Assembly (NCBI RefSeq): GCF_030272615.1 | Contig: NC_081407.1 | Coordinates: forward strand, 102,533,897 to 102,597,896 | DNA length: 64,000 bases | Direction: 5' to 3' | Origin: Cryptomeria japonica | Lineage: Eukaryota > Streptophyta > Pinopsida > Cupressales > Cupressaceae | Position numbers and translations under genes: made by a program | Shown here: positions 41,669 through 54,241 of the stretch, piece after piece | Numbering within the stretch: the first letter of the stretch is position 1 | How the letters are laid out: every line of letters begins with the position of its first letter | The notes under the pieces: generated by a model | Database searches by the model: none | Told to the model about the DNA's origin: nothing | The model's input: the letters and a program-made list of their open reading frames with translations, nothing else

Positions 41669-44529
41669 ATGTCAGATTTTTATTTGCATAGCCAAGATGA
41701 ATTAGATGAAGCTTTAGATGAGTTTTTGAACCCTAAAGATACCAAACCTTCATTTTACCAAAAACTCATAAACATTGTTACTATGCCATTTCGTTGTGAT
41801 GAGAAAGATAAGTCGAATGATTCCTCTCAAGGGTACATTCCTATGAGCTCTTCCACTAAATCTAGTAACATGGTTGTTTTAAATGATCCCCTCTATGAAG
41901 AGATGTCTCCTTTTGAATCAAAAGATAAACCTTTTAATAGATATGATCATGCTCTGTTGGATGATGCCCTTGATGACTTTGTGTCTCCTAAAAACACTCC
42001 CTTCATGAGGATCCTTTTGTGCAAGAAGATGACATTATCCCTACATTTCCTAGTGATGGCATTTCCTTTTCCAACAAAATTCCCACTAGAGATGATGAAT
42101 TAATGATAAACGCTTACCCTTCTCCTAAAGTTGGTCTTAACCATAAGCATCCCTTAGAGAAAGAAGATGAAATAATAAGCAATTTCCTTAATTCTCTCTC
42201 CCCTAAAGATCATATTGAACATATTTTGAGGAAAGAGGATGAGCTTAACACATCTATTGATGCTCTCCCTCCTAAGGATGAGGAATTAATAAACAATGTT
42301 ATCTCCTCTCCCGAAATTAACAATACTTCAAACATTCCTTTCAACAACTTCACTATTTGGGATGAAAGATTAGAAGAAGGTGTAGATTATTCTCTATCCC
42401 ATGAGAGAACCCTAGCCAAAGGGGATGAAATCAAGATTGAAAACTCCCTTGATAGTTTCTCACCTTCCTTGAATCTCAATTATTCTCCCTCTAAAAATAA
42501 AGCATCTCCCTCTCCTCAACTTGGTTCTACTCATAAGAAAACCCTAGTTCAAAGCAAGATGGTTAACATCTCTTTCAAAGATCTCCCTCTCAAAAGTGAG
42601 ACTTTAGAGAGTAATGTTGATCCTTCTCCTAGAGATTTTATTCCCCATGTAGATCCTTTGATGATAAAGGATGATATGACCTTCCCTAGTATTACTCTTC
42701 CTACTAGAACATCAATGCCTATCCCTTGTCTCTCTCCTAAAATTGATTTAATCCATGATAAGATTTTAGTGCAAGAGAAGACTATCAATAATTCTTCCAA
42801 CACTTTTGTTCATTCCTCTAAACCATCCTCAATCAATTTGATACATGTGAATGAAACACCTAACAAACCTCTCTTCACTGTCCAAGGTGCTTGTCCTTCT
42901 CAAAATTCTCAAACTTTAAATAAGCCTATCTTAGTGGTTAAAGGTGGTTATGCTAATGATTCTTTTTGCACTCCTAAGAAACCTATTAACACTGTGCAAG
43001 GAGGTTATTCTTCTAAGAGCCCTTATGAGTATGCTAAGCAACTAACTAGAGAGAGTTATAATGTGGTTGCTCATACCTATAACACAAGAAACAATAGGCA
43101 ACCTAATCCTCCTCCAGTTATCCCAACTTCACTTCCTCCTTCCCAACCAATTCTTCCGCAAGCTCCATGTATTTCACAAGTTATTGTTAAGGAATATGAT
43201 CTCATAGAACAACTTAAAGATACCCCTGCTAAGATATCCCTTTGGGATTTGATCCAAACTTCTTCCACTCATCATGGAATGTTACAAGATGCCTTGAAAG
43301 ATTTGAATGTTCTTGCACCTAATACATCTAGTAATATGGTGTCTTTGGTTAACTCTGTGATGAATCCTAAAGCTCAAATTGTGTTCACACAAGATGAATT
43401 GCCTACTAGTGAAATTCAACATCAATATGATCCCTTGATGATTGTGGTTATCATAAATGACACTGCTATAAGACAAACACTGGTAGATAATGGCTCTGGC
43501 CTTAATGTGTGTAGCATTAATCTATTGCATAAGATGAATGTGGATACATCCCTTATTGAGCTTGACTCTCATCCCATTCGAGGCTTTGATAATGTGGCTA
43601 AGTCTTCATTAGGTATTATCACCTTACCCATCACAGTGGGATCTATTACTTTGCCTACTCCTATCCATGTTATGTCGGGAAATCTAACATACAACTTGTT
43701 ATTAGGGAGACCTTGGATTCACAGTATGCAAGCTATCCCCTCTACATTGCATAGACAAGTTAAATTTATTTATAACAATAAGACATATACCTTAATAGGT
43801 GATACTAATTTTCAAGCTTGTTTGCAAACATCTACTTCCAAAGGGAGTTCTTCTAAACCTTCCTCTTCTAGTGATGACTCTTTAAACAAAATACCTATGG
43901 ATGAATCATCACCTTCTGATAATCAAAATTCTTTGGATGAGTCTGAAGTTTTTGAAGAAGATTCTTCTCAACTTGAATCTACACATGGAAAGGCTTTTGA
44001 TGCTGAGAAGGTGCTCACAGAAGACGATTGGGGGTCTCTTGATTTTAATCCCACCTTTGTAGGTGAGTATAGGGTTCCTCCTAGAGAGCTTAAAGTTGAA
44101 AAGAAGGAAGAAACGAAAGAGAAGCCCACTTTGTCTAAGCAATTTAGTAACAACTTTGTGGCTACCTCCGATTCAAATAACTCTTCAACATCTTCCTCTA
44201 ATACAAATAGCACTGAGACCTATGGGGCATCTTCATCCTTCTCTGATTTAGCATCCCTTTATGGTCGTGGTTTTCACATTTTGGCTAAGAGTGGCTATAG
44301 TGGAAATGGTTGTGGCACAAATGAACAAGGAATTAAAGTTCCTTTAGAACATAACATGCATGAATATTCATTTGGACTTGGATATAATCTTTCTAAGCCC
44401 ACCAAAGCATCTCAAAGACCATCTCTTAATGTGAATGCTATATTTAGTAGTGATGATGATCTCACTTCAACTAAATCATCTTCACTTCTATCAACTCTCA
44501 TTCCCCTCATAAGCAAATCTTGGCGATGA
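41669..44529 (+). pseudogene. Element E polyprotein: acidic N-part, aspartic protease, G-patch (one frameshift)
   Basis: ATG 41669 opens MSDFYLHSQDELDEALDEF; a one-base shift near 42,000-42,015 moves reading to a frame open for over 830 codons to TGA 44529, so the original protein had about 950 residues. N-part: Asp/Glu/Ser/Pro-rich with repeats (LDEALDEFLNPKDT and LDDALDDFVSPKNT; three VQGACPSQN/VKGGYANDS/VQGGYSSKS units at 42,865-43,020). Protease: RQTLVDNGSGLNVCSINLL, catalytic Asp about residue 605 (DNGS instead of D(T/S)G), then YNLLLGRPWIHSMQAIPSTL as in plant Ty3/gypsy. G-patch: YGRGFHILAKSGYSGNGCGT with EQGIKVPLEH (44,260-44,355). No zinc knuckle, no polymerase. Near-intact reading suggests recent function. 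Confidence 0.83.
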
Positions 44530-46637
44530 ACAAATCTCTTTATGACTCCCCTCAAATTTCTAATTCCACTTATGAATCTTTATCTCCTATTCATCATAAA
44601 GTCCTTTCCCCCAGGGATAAGGCTCTAATAAATTACACTCATCCCTCTTCTAAGATTTCTTGTGACTTTTCTTCTTCAATTTTATACATGTTTTTTATCT
44701 CACTTATAGTTGAGCATTTAGCATGTCATATTCAAATACCTCATTTAGTCTATCATGTCTTTAAATAACATTAATGGCTATTATGTTGCTCATCATTATG
44801 TGACATTGGTAGCTCATTTACTGGGGGTTCATTGTCATTCATGATGGTACAATTTCAAGTGCAATCATATTTTTGAAGCAACATAATAGCCTAATTTTCT
44901 ATGTTATCTCTTGTTCCTATGGGGACAAGAGTGATTTCATACATCTCTTCTTTTTATGGTTAAAATTTCCCTTTGGGGTAATAGTGTGGAAATATTGATC
45001 ATCTTTTCTTTAGAATCCTCTTTTCCTAGATATGGGAGAAGATGTGTATTCTCTTTCTTATCCTACCCACTTCTTGTGAGGAGCATTTTACATACACTAA
45101 TGTCTTGCTTGCATGAACTCATGTGAGTATATAGTACATTTTGCTTATGTCTAAATCTCTCCCTAGAAGATTGTGTAAGTCCTTCTCATTGTCCTTATCC
45201 TTGGGAGGCAATGATCTTTCCTTATTTTTATCTAAGGATCCACTTTTTCCTATTTCGTGGATGGAGTGAACTTTATTACTTGATGTTATTCCTTGTATGC
45301 ATTTGTTGTTGTTTGTTCAAGGATTCTCTCTTACAAGAGGTGTAAGTCCTTGACTACAACCTCTTTTGCACTTGGTAAAATACATCCATAATGAATTCAC
45401 TCTCCCAATTGGGTTAAAAAGAGCGTCATCCTTCATTAAGAAGCACTTTCACCTCACAAAAGAAGGAAGTATTGCATTCTTATCTTTGTCTTATTCTAGA
45501 AGATGTTATATTTGTCTAAGACAATTCCTCTCGGGGATAGGTGTCTTTTGTACAAAGATCTCTTCTCCTCTAAGGATCTCCTTTACACATACTACAAGAT
45601 ATCCCCTTTCAACTATCTTATCCTTGCTTAAAGAGTGCAAAACTCTCTTGCTTGGATCTATGACATTGTTGCATTTTTGGGGTATCTTCTTTTGTGATGA
45701 AGGTAGGTATCCTTGTTCTACTTTTCTTATGACATAAACATCACACTTTTTGAGCAATGGGTCATTCTCGGAACCAGAGCACAGACTCTTAGAGCGAGAT
45801 GTCTCCATTTTTCTTTTATGCAAGGTGATTATTCTCAGAACCAGAGCACAGACTCTTAGAGCGAGATGTCACGTTTTTGTACTATACATATACAGGTTGT
45901 AGCATACTTGGGCATAGACTCCTATGAGGTGCTTCTAACCTCCCTTACACACACATGCATGAGGTTGAGTGGAACTAGCGGCATAAGGCTAGACTTTCTC
46001 ACTCTCCTCCCTTACATGGATCACCTAGACAGACTCTAGGGGCTAGTTTTCCATGTCCTTTTCCCATGGATCACCTAGACAAGATCTAGGGGTGAGAAGT
46101 CCATGTTTTCTCTCTCACTATTCTTCTCATGTATCACCAATGTGTGTATTCATGTTTTTTTCCTTTCTTTTCTTCTCTTTGCATTTTGTTTCCATTTACA
46201 TCCTTCATCTTGTGTTAGAGAACTCTCAAATCCTCACACTCTTTGTTGTGTTGGAATTGGGATTTAGTCCTCTTTCTTACCAAATGATTCTCCATTAAGT
46301 TTTTGATCTCATATCAAATCTTCTTGTGAGCATTTGTCATCAATATTCTTTAACAATTCGAAGTGGTAAACATGATACCCTGTTTCAACTCACTAAAATT
46401 AGCAAGCCGAAACAGGGGGGGGGCATATAGCTACCCTCGAATTTTCATCACCTTCCTTAGTAAGCATTAGGTGATTTTGTGATCTAACGTGTGTTTTGTA
46501 GGGTGCGGTTCCTAACTATGTACTGCAGATACCACTGGGGGCTTCGTTCGACAGACTTATGGATATATCCTTTTTCAAATAATGTTTACTTTTCTGTACT
46601 TTAGCTTGCATATGCACGTAGTGTTCATATGACTGCT
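44530..46637 (+). other. Element E 3' non-coding region with two direct duplications
   Basis: No polymerase remnant seen. GGAACCAGAGCACAGACTCT with AGAGCGAGATGTC occurs at about 45,770 and again at 45,836. CATGGATCACCTAGACA with CTAGGGG occurs at about 46,016 and 46,066. A frame from 44,520 to 44,768 overlaps the end of the polyprotein but shows no domain. This is where pol would sit in an autonomous relative. Confidence 0.6.
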
Positions 46638-46652
46638 AAAGTGGGGGCTAAA
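46638..46652 (+). other. Polypurine tract of element E
   Basis: AAAGTGGGGGCTAAA directly before the 3' LTR start TGTAGCG. Confidence 0.7.
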
Positions 46653-48313
46653 TGTAGCGTCGTAAATTGTACGCACTTGCCACGGTGGTACAATTTCACA
46701 CCTAGTTTAGCACCCGCCTTGGCGCATTTTGTATTTTGCATTGCATTTTCCCTTTAGCACTTAATTAATCAAATTAATTAGGTCTAAGGTTCTATCTTAT
46801 CATCTTCCACATCACAAAGTTGGGCCCTTTTCATTAAAGTGTGCCTCTTTCATTTTATTCCTCCAATACATCATTTAATCTAAAACCCTAATTAGGTCCT
46901 ATTTCAAACTTGGGGCTTGATTTCGGGGGTCAAAACATCTTGAAATCACTTGTAATTTCGAGATTCGCTCTAAAATCATCATATCCGATGGCCCTGAAAA
47001 TTTGGTGAAAAGTTGTCAGGACCATGGCGCCTGGAGTGCACATGGTCTCGGACATTTTTCTTGAAATTTTAGGAGCGCGATCCAATCATAAAATAAAGTT
47101 TAACCCCAAGAAATTGGTGGGAGATTCAATCTCTAGGTTGGCCAAAAGTTGAAATTAAGACCTAGGGTTTCATATATAAGAGCTCTCTTTCTTCATTTGA
47201 AAGGATCCAAATTTTTGGTTTCAGGGACCTTCTATGCAGCGAAAGAGAAAATCTTTGAAGACTTCAATAACATTCAACATCCATCCATCAAGAATCCATC
47301 AATTTCATTCATTTAGAGCTTTGAAGACATTGAAGAGCAATAGGGGATTACCGACTAAAGATTGGCTTGTACCCCTCCCTTGGGGTTGGGTATGATTTCA
47401 TGTGGTTTTCATGTCTTTGCATAAGCCTCATTATATCATTTGTATTCATGCTTTAGATCACTTTGCATCTTGATTTGGAGCATTTACATTATCATTTACA
47501 AGCAATTAGGGTTTACTTTTTAGGTTGCTCTAGTTTGCTTACTTGCATTTTAGGATCTTGCACACACACAAGGTCTGCAAACACACTACTTTTACAATAG
47601 AACTTGGCTATTTGTGGAGGTGGAAATCACCAAAGTGGGGGTTTGACTAAGGCAAAACCCTATATAGCCACCCAACACACCTTTTCAGATACAAGTGCAG
47701 ATTTTGGGATTCAGACGATGCTGCAAGTTGTAGATCCGACAGAAGCAGATGGAAACTGAGCAACACACCAAATTTCAAAGTAAAAGACCAGGACAAGGGC
47801 GTGGGGTGACCTGGTCTTGCCAGGACAGGGGCGCTGGGCACCCTGGTCCCTGGGACAGGGGCACTGGGTGCCCTAGTCCCTCTGTCAGACAACAAGTTTT
47901 CAGCACTTTTCGACAGCTTTCAGGTTGCCAAAAACAACAGTTTCAGGAGCAGAATCAGGACAGTGGCGCCTGCGCCCCCGTCTCGAACATTTTCACTCAG
48001 ATTTTAACACTGGGTATGCATTTGCATTCTTGCCTTGTCCTTGTGTTTACAACTTTCCATTGTTTAATCTCAATTTTGCAAATCTTGCTATTAGTTCATA
48101 CTTGCACTTTAGGGTTAGGGATTGAACTTGCATCATTCTATCTATCATTTGCAACAAAGGAATAGAAATCCTAATAGGTAGCCCGTGGCTCTCTCTTCCA
48201 CAAAAAGAAGTAGCCAATTGTGTGATACCTCTAGGCTCTTTCGTATTCCACAAGTGTGTGATTGAAAGTGAGATTAGGGCATATTAGCTTAGTGTCACTT
48301 TTTTCCCCACACA
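46653..48313 (+). repeat. 3' LTR of element E
   Basis: 1,661 bp, aligned end to end with the 5' LTR; most of the length difference is one missing 18-bp GGACCATGGCGCCC unit near 47,025. Followed by the duplicated target ACATT. Confidence 0.94.
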
Positions 48314-48318
48314 ACATT

Positions 48319-49393
48319 ATTATTTTCCTTAACGTGTCGTGCATGCACTGTAATTTATGACTGCATCGCATATGTAATAATTAAATTATATTTGACAATT
48401 ATAACATGGTTCTGGAGTTAAAATTGTTTCACTGATTCAAATAGAAATATGCGTGCATTCTAGATAAGAAATGTGATAGCTATTAAATATGATGAATACT
48501 CAGAGTTGATTGATGTTTTCTAGGCTTAATATGCTGCTTGATGTATGTTCCCACACTAAGAATACACTTCTAGGCTTAAAAGCATTACACTCAGAATTGA
48601 CTAACATTTTCTAGGCTTAATTTGTTTCTCTCTGTGTGTGATTTAAGGCTAGCTATTTTAGTACCCCACAAAATTATATTGGTCTATGGAATTGTGTAAT
48701 GGACTACCTCATCACCTTAAGTGTTTGACAATTATATCGATTGGTTTTGTGAGGCACGGCTGGGAAAAAACAATTACATTCACACCAATATTTTTTTAAT
48801 TGTATATAAAAAAATTATTTTGAGATCTTTATTTATTTCATTTTTTTCTTGATGAAGTAAAATAATTGTAAATTTTTTGCACATATCATCTTATTAATAC
48901 TTGTTGTTAGCTAGTACTATGGCAATTGATTGCACTCAATTTTTGTTAACTCATTATTATTCAATTGTCCACAGATTAGAGCTATGATTTTTTTCTTTTG
49001 ATATTTTTCTTCAATTTTCAAATAGTTAAGATGCATGATTTTTAAGTTTCTTGATTACAAAGATCATTTTTTCCTAATCTAATTTACTAAAAATATTACA
49101 TCTTATTACCAGATTTCATGGATCTACTAAATAAATGATTTTTTTAGGCAAAGTTTTAGGTCCATTAATATAATCTTTAGTATGTTTAAATTTTATTTTC
49201 AAATTTATTTTACACATCTAATAACAAAAATATTTAAAAGATAATTTAGAATCTAAATCTAGATTTTTTAAATTTTATATTATATAAATAAATAAAAATA
49301 TATATAATATAAAAAAATAAAAATTAACAATATTATTTTAGTTATCCCATGTAATTTAATAATATAAAAGTTTCATAATAAAATAATTTTTTT
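48319..49393. other. Inside and right arm of F, then AT-rich spacer
   Basis: 48,319-48,655 is F interior (TAGGCTTAA phrases at about 48,522, 48,571 and 48,613 are a small local repeat); 48,655-48,905 is the inverted arm; 48,906-49,393 is AT-rich without recognisable content. No genes. Confidence 0.45.
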
Positions 49394-51245
49394 GATTAGG
49401 ATAAAACAGGTTTTGATGGGGCCCCAAAACCCATACAATCAATGAGTTGCTATCGAAAAATGGACTAGAATACTTAGCAGCAAACCATAGGTTTTAGAAA
49501 AACCTCAAACCTTCTGGACTTACAGGCATCCAGATCCCAAAACCTAAAGGTTGCACAAAAAATAAACAAAAAAATAGAGTAGTCACAACCAACCAAACAC
49601 CAGCCAAACTTTAGAAGTAAAACATTACAAACTAGGTTGGTCACTACTACAGGTCTAAGTCAACAAACTCAAGACCTCAAAGAATAGAGAACGGGGCTTT
49701 TTTGAGGCACCCTAAGCCAACAAGAAGAGTTTTCCCAGGCTCCCATAGTGTATAAAAAAATCTTCAAGCTACACAACACAACAATGCCTTAGCCTAACCA
49801 AAAACAATCGTTGGCCAAACTGGGCCCTTGAAAACTACTAGCATCTAGCCTATCCTTGAGAACAACAAACATAGGGTTTTTCCAGGCTCCCTCAACCTTG
49901 AGAGTGGGTTTTGCAAGGCTCCTACAACCTGAGAGAGTGGTTTTTGCAAGGCCCCCACAACCAAATGAGGCCTAGATAACAACATCACATCCTGAAAGTA
50001 TTATTTGGGACAAAGGGTACAAACAAGGCACCCAACGAGCCAACACCAACTGCAAAGAGAAACATGAGGGTTTTGATAGGCTCTCAAAACCAACAACAAC
50101 AAAAAAATCCCTCCCACCATCTCTCAACCTCAATAGGAGAGAGAGATACCTCAATAGGCCAAGAAGGAAAGAAGACCGATTGTCCAGCCAGTCCACTCAC
50201 AGCCCAAATCCAATGCAGACTCTCCACCTCCATAGGAAAGAAGAACCCCTCAAGAAAGGATCCATAAGACCGGGCTAGAGGAGTTGAAGAAACCCCCACC
50301 AAAGATCAAGCAAAGAGAGCACAAAGGATCCACACCAAAGCAATAGGCCACAAATAAGCGAAAACCTTCTCCACCTCCAAAGAAAAGACAATAATCCATT
50401 GAGAGAGAAACCAAACCCATTGCAGCCCAAAACCAGAGCATCCACAAACCATCAACATCACAGAGGAGGAGCAACCATTGTTTCCCATAAATGATGTCTC
50501 CACCTCAATAGGAGACACATCCAACAAGATAACTATAGAGAAAAAGGATGGAAGCCGCCAAATCACTATAACTCTAGGCTTTTCCCCCACCATCCCATCT
50601 ACCTCTATAGGAAGGGGAACCCACTCCATAGGAGTTGCAAAGGGAAAAACCAAAGGAAGGAAAACAAAAGACCACACAATGAACAAGCTTTCCAAAGAAC
50701 CTAGGGCAATGAACTTGATAGGAGACCACACCACACCTCTAAGATGGGAAGAAGGAACCACGGGGGACCTGAGCACAACCTTAACAATGACCCAAGAAAG
50801 AGTCAGCCAAGGAAAAAGGGGAGCCCTCTCCTTCGACAAAAGGAGTCACTGAAAATAAGATATCTAATGCATGATGATAAACTCGCCTCCATTCAATAAT
50901 AAAGGAATAACACATTGGTCAAACCACACTCCAAATCCTAGAGAGGCAACCACACATCTATATGCACCAGCCACAAAGGAAAGAGACGTGGGCACCCACA
51001 GCCAAGGAACAAAAAACATGTCACAAGGGATAGTAGCATAGGAAGAAGCCACAGACCCACATAAACCCTTGCATGCAAAAACTAAACCGAGCCTGAAATT
51101 GGCCAACCAACTGGCCAAGACAAGGGGTTGGGAACATTGAAGAGCCCCCTCCAACCATTCGGATCTGGGTCATCTTCGCCTCTAATGCCTTCGCCTGCAA
51201 AAACCCTAACACCACTCCCTCCTCTCCCTCCATAGTCTAGCTCCC
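49394..51245 (-). mobile_element. Probable non-LTR-type insertion, minus strand, unknown class
   Basis: Read on the minus strand the block begins near 51,245 (GACTATGGAGGGAGAGGAGG), is markedly more GC-rich than its surroundings, and ends in TTATCCTAATCAAAAAAA at 49,394, an A-rich tail like those of plant LINEs. A frame from 51,154 to 50,084 has only two stops (about 50,861 and 50,303) and repeats the phrase P(I/M)EVE: PLPIEVDG, SPIEVETS, SLEVEKV, FPMEVES, SPIEVER. I recognise no domain. The 3' half repeats GGAGCCT(G/T)G(C/A)AAAACCC phrases. LINE, non-autonomous derivative and processed transcript all remain possible. Confidence 0.4.
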
Positions 51246-51469
51246 CGTTTCTTCCCATTCAATGTATCATATTGTTTAAAAACAATTAATGATAATAAAA
51301 TAATGTTATTAATAATATAGTTCTAATATTTATAATAATAAATTAATAAATACCAACATAATAATAATAAATATATAAAATTTTATACAATAATACTAAA
51401 GAATAGTTATAATATATTAATAATATAGTAATTGAAATATAATAATATAAGAAAACTAATCATATTTTG

Positions 51470-52335
51470 CAAGGATATTCTCACATTTGGGTATTTTGGC
51501 GGCTACATGAGTTTGTTGGAATAACTTGTCTGTACTATCATCTTTTCTTGGTTTTCGTTCTTCTCACATCCTTCAAGCGTTGCTGCCACGATGTTAATTG
51601 TTCATCATTATTGATGGGATATTTTTCCTCCTGTTTAGCTGGTTTTTGGATTTGCAGTATCTCTTGCTGTGTGTGATGAGTTATTAGTAGTTATGTTTCT
51701 CTATTTTCTCCACATCATACTCTGTCCTTGTATGATTTGTGTGGCGCTTATTCAAGGATCTTCCTCTTGCTACCCCTCAATAGCAATTTTTGGCATCCTC
51801 CAGCACTCCTTCAGCTAATTTGTCTCTTTGGTTGGTTTTGGGTTCAGCATATATGGAGTCATAATATTTCAGTTGTTTTTTTTTAACATCTCTTTTTGGA
51901 GCAGGAATTGTTTATGTAGGTCTTCATCTAGTGGCAGCCAATATGGTTTTTTGTGTTCCTCTAGCAATTCTACAATACACGCTGTCATTCGAGTTTTCTC
52001 TGCCATTTACACACCCTTGATTTTGCATATTCTCATGGTTGGTTTATCATGCCTTTATAGATTTTGTAATCGATACTTTTGATCATGATGTTTTTTAGTG
52101 ATCTTGTAAGCATTAATATGCTAATGCATTTTGGGTGGGGTTATGAGATGTATCTAGCTCTGGCTAGCCGGGGTTATATGGTTATGTATGTTCTTTTGTA
52201 TGGGCAATGAATGGAGTTTTTCTTTCTGGTTCTTTTCTTTGGGAGCCCTTCTTGAACCAGTTGTAAAAAAAATTATATATTAATAAAATATATTAAGTTG
52301 CCTTGCCACCTTTTCAAAAAAAATAAAAAAATAAA
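51470..52335 (+). mobile_element. Probable LINE 3' end, plus strand
   Basis: Plus-strand stretch ending GAACCAGTTGTAAAAAAAAT, TTAATAAAATATATTAAG, GCCTTGCCACC, then an A-rich tail at 52,315-52,340. This resembles the 3' untranslated ends of plant LINEs. No reverse transcriptase motif is present, so it is a 5'-truncated copy or unrelated; the left limit is uncertain. Confidence 0.4.
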
Positions 52336-52367
52336 AGAAAACTAATATTTATCTATAACACGTACAT

Positions 52368-52495
52368 CCTGAGTTGGCCTAGTGGAGGAGAACTTGTGCT
52401 CTTGAAAGAGAGGTCACAAGTTCAAATCCCATAAGGGGGTAGGGTATGTACACATTATCGACCTAAGTCTAATATAAATCTAACGTTAAATTCAA
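52368..52495 (+). mobile_element. tRNA-derived SINE
   Basis: Contains RNA polymerase III promoter boxes with SINE spacing: A box TTGGCCTAGTGG (52374-52385) and B box AAGTTCAAATCCC (52418-52430). The head resembles tRNA-derived plant SINEs (GTTGGCCTAGTGG...AGGTCACAAGTTCAAATCC). It follows directly after the A-rich tail of the probable LINE end. The body continues to about 52,495; no perfect target duplication identified. Confidence 0.65.
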
Positions 52496-53361
52496 AAGGC
52501 TCTATTAAATATTGTGTAAATTTAAATTTTGCGATGAACTAGACATAAAATATGATATTTTGATTTTAATTTTTTGTTTTTTTGATTGTAAGCTTTTTTT
52601 TATCTACTGTCTCAACTCCTAAATTTACTATTACTCCATTTTCTCATAAATTTATACTTTTTAAACTATATAATTATTATGAACTTTAAATAATTAATAT
52701 TTTTATATATACATTATTTGTAACATTTGATCTAAAATATTTTTAATTTTTTTATATAACATTATTCTTATATTTTTATTGGAGTTAACTTATGTTGTTG
52801 AATATGTCGCAACTTTAAGTAATGTATCTTAAATAATATTTTTTTTAATGAATCAAGTTATCTTGTTGAATATGTCACAACTTTAATTGTTTTTTATGAT
52901 CATTTTTTTAAATATGGCTAAATTTTGTTTCAATATATATTTCTTGTAGTATCTTATATATATTTGTGAAAATATTGGTATGTTAAAAAATGAGTATGTT
53001 AGTATTATAATATTAAAATTATTTATTTTAGTTAGGTTAGGGCTATCTTTTAAAATAGATTTAATGCATATTCTAATTAAAAAATAATATAATAATTTTT
53101 AATGTTTATCAATATGGCACTACTTTTAATCTAGCTTAAATCTATCCATATCTCTAATTGAATCCTAACATAACTATAAACTAAAGATTTAAGTTAATCG
53201 GAATAACCTAACATCAACTTTAGACATAACACTAACTTAACAATAATCCTAAAATATTTAAAATAATAATATTATTTTAGCTAGGTTAGGTTTATCCTTA
53301 TGCAATTTAATAATATAAAACTTTGATAAGAACACAATAAGAAAGTAATATTGTTAATATA
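52496..53361. other. AT-rich spacer, no gene
   Basis: Very AT-rich. A phrase TTATTTTAG(T/C)TAGGTTAGG...TCC occurs at about 53,027 and 53,275, and similar text at 49,338 and 59,818, so a dispersed repeat may be present. No coding signal. Confidence 0.4.
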
Positions 53362-53366
53362 ATAAT

Positions 53367-53827
53367 TGTTGGTGTAATTATTTATTCATGTTGGATATTA
53401 TTACACCTTACTTAAGTTTACTTAGGTACATACATTTCATAGTAGTTTGGGTATGAGACACTTGGGTGTTTGTGCCACAATGGGATAGTGTGTGTAGGAG
53501 AATTTCCACCTTTTGTGGTCTTATCTCATTGTTACATTCCAACTTCGGTGGGTGATCCACCTCATCTGGAATATTATATTGTTTCTCCTACCTAAAACAC
53601 CTATTTCCGACCTACCCTTGTTTCTTATTGAGCCACATGTCATGTTTGTGTGCTCACATATCCATATAGCCTTGCCTATATAAGCAGGCTCATATTCATT
53701 ATATGTAATGTTTCATGATCCAGTTGATCAGTATTTTCATCTTGATAGAATACAGTTTATTCCTATCATCTATTTTGTCTCTCTATTGCAGTTTTAGTTG
53801 AACTCTTGATCTTGGCAAAATCTCACA
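53367..53827 (+). repeat. 5' LTR of element G
   Basis: 461 bp. TATATAAG box at 53677-53684. Near-identical to the 3' LTR except for a roughly 20-bp segment (AAAACACCTATTTCCGACCT near 53,607) absent there. Confidence 0.93.
53677..53684 (+). promoter_or_regulatory. TATA box of element G 5' LTR
   Basis: TATATAAG, matched in the 3' LTR at 59616-59623. Confidence 0.55.
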
Positions 53828-53840
53828 TGGTATCAGAGCC
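53828..53840 (+). other. Primer-binding site of element G
   Basis: TGGTATCAGAGCC directly after the LTR; complement of the 3' end of plant initiator methionine tRNA. Confidence 0.9.
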
Positions 53841-54039
53841 TAAAGGGCTTCTTTGATTAGTCATTTTTTGGAGGCTTCAATTTTTAGATTTGGGGAGGTG
53901 ATATTTTTGGCAGTGTCATACATCGATTTGGACATCACGATTGAGTCTGGGAGGTCATTTCCATAAAAATTGAGTATAAAGTAGGTGTATTCTGGTGAGG
54001 GAAATTTTTTCACCAATTTTTCTATATTCGTACAAAATT

Positions 54040-54043
54040 TTTG

Positions 54044-54100
<57 letters not shown>

Positions 54101-54215
54101 TTTTTTTCTGCAAAAAAAAATTAAAAAAAATTCTATTTCTATATTTTTAATTTTCGCAGTTTTAATTTTAAAATCTTTTTTCAAAAAAAAAATTATATTT
54201 TTTTTGGGGGGGGTT
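54040..54215. repeat. (TA)n and poly-T low-complexity tract
   Basis: (TA)n from about 54,046 to 54,082, then a T-run to about 54,107, then A/T mixtures and a G-run at about 54,206. Frames here are artefacts of the repeat. Confidence 0.9.
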
Positions 54216-54241
54216 GTGACCCCGACATCCTTACCGAGCAT

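Larger units (their letters stand above)
39795..48313 (+). mobile_element. Element E: non-autonomous LTR retrotransposon with protease and G-patch
   Basis: LTRs 39795-41479 and 46653-48313 (TGTAGCGTCG...CCCACACA), perfect duplication ACATT at 39790-39794 and 48314-48318. Primer-binding site 41483-41500, polypurine tract AAAGTGGGGGCTAAA at 46638-46652. One long frame with an aspartic protease and G-patch of the Ty3/gypsy type; no reverse transcriptase, RNase H or integrase. Inserted inside element F. Confidence 0.95.

Noticed and set aside
41669-44529. A long host gene with retropepsin and G-patch
   Set aside because: It sits exactly between a primer-binding site and a polypurine tract inside paired LTRs with a target duplication, so it belongs to element E.
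52374-52430. Functional tRNA gene
   Set aside because: A and B boxes are present, but the cloverleaf stems do not close around them and the sequence continues into a SINE body.
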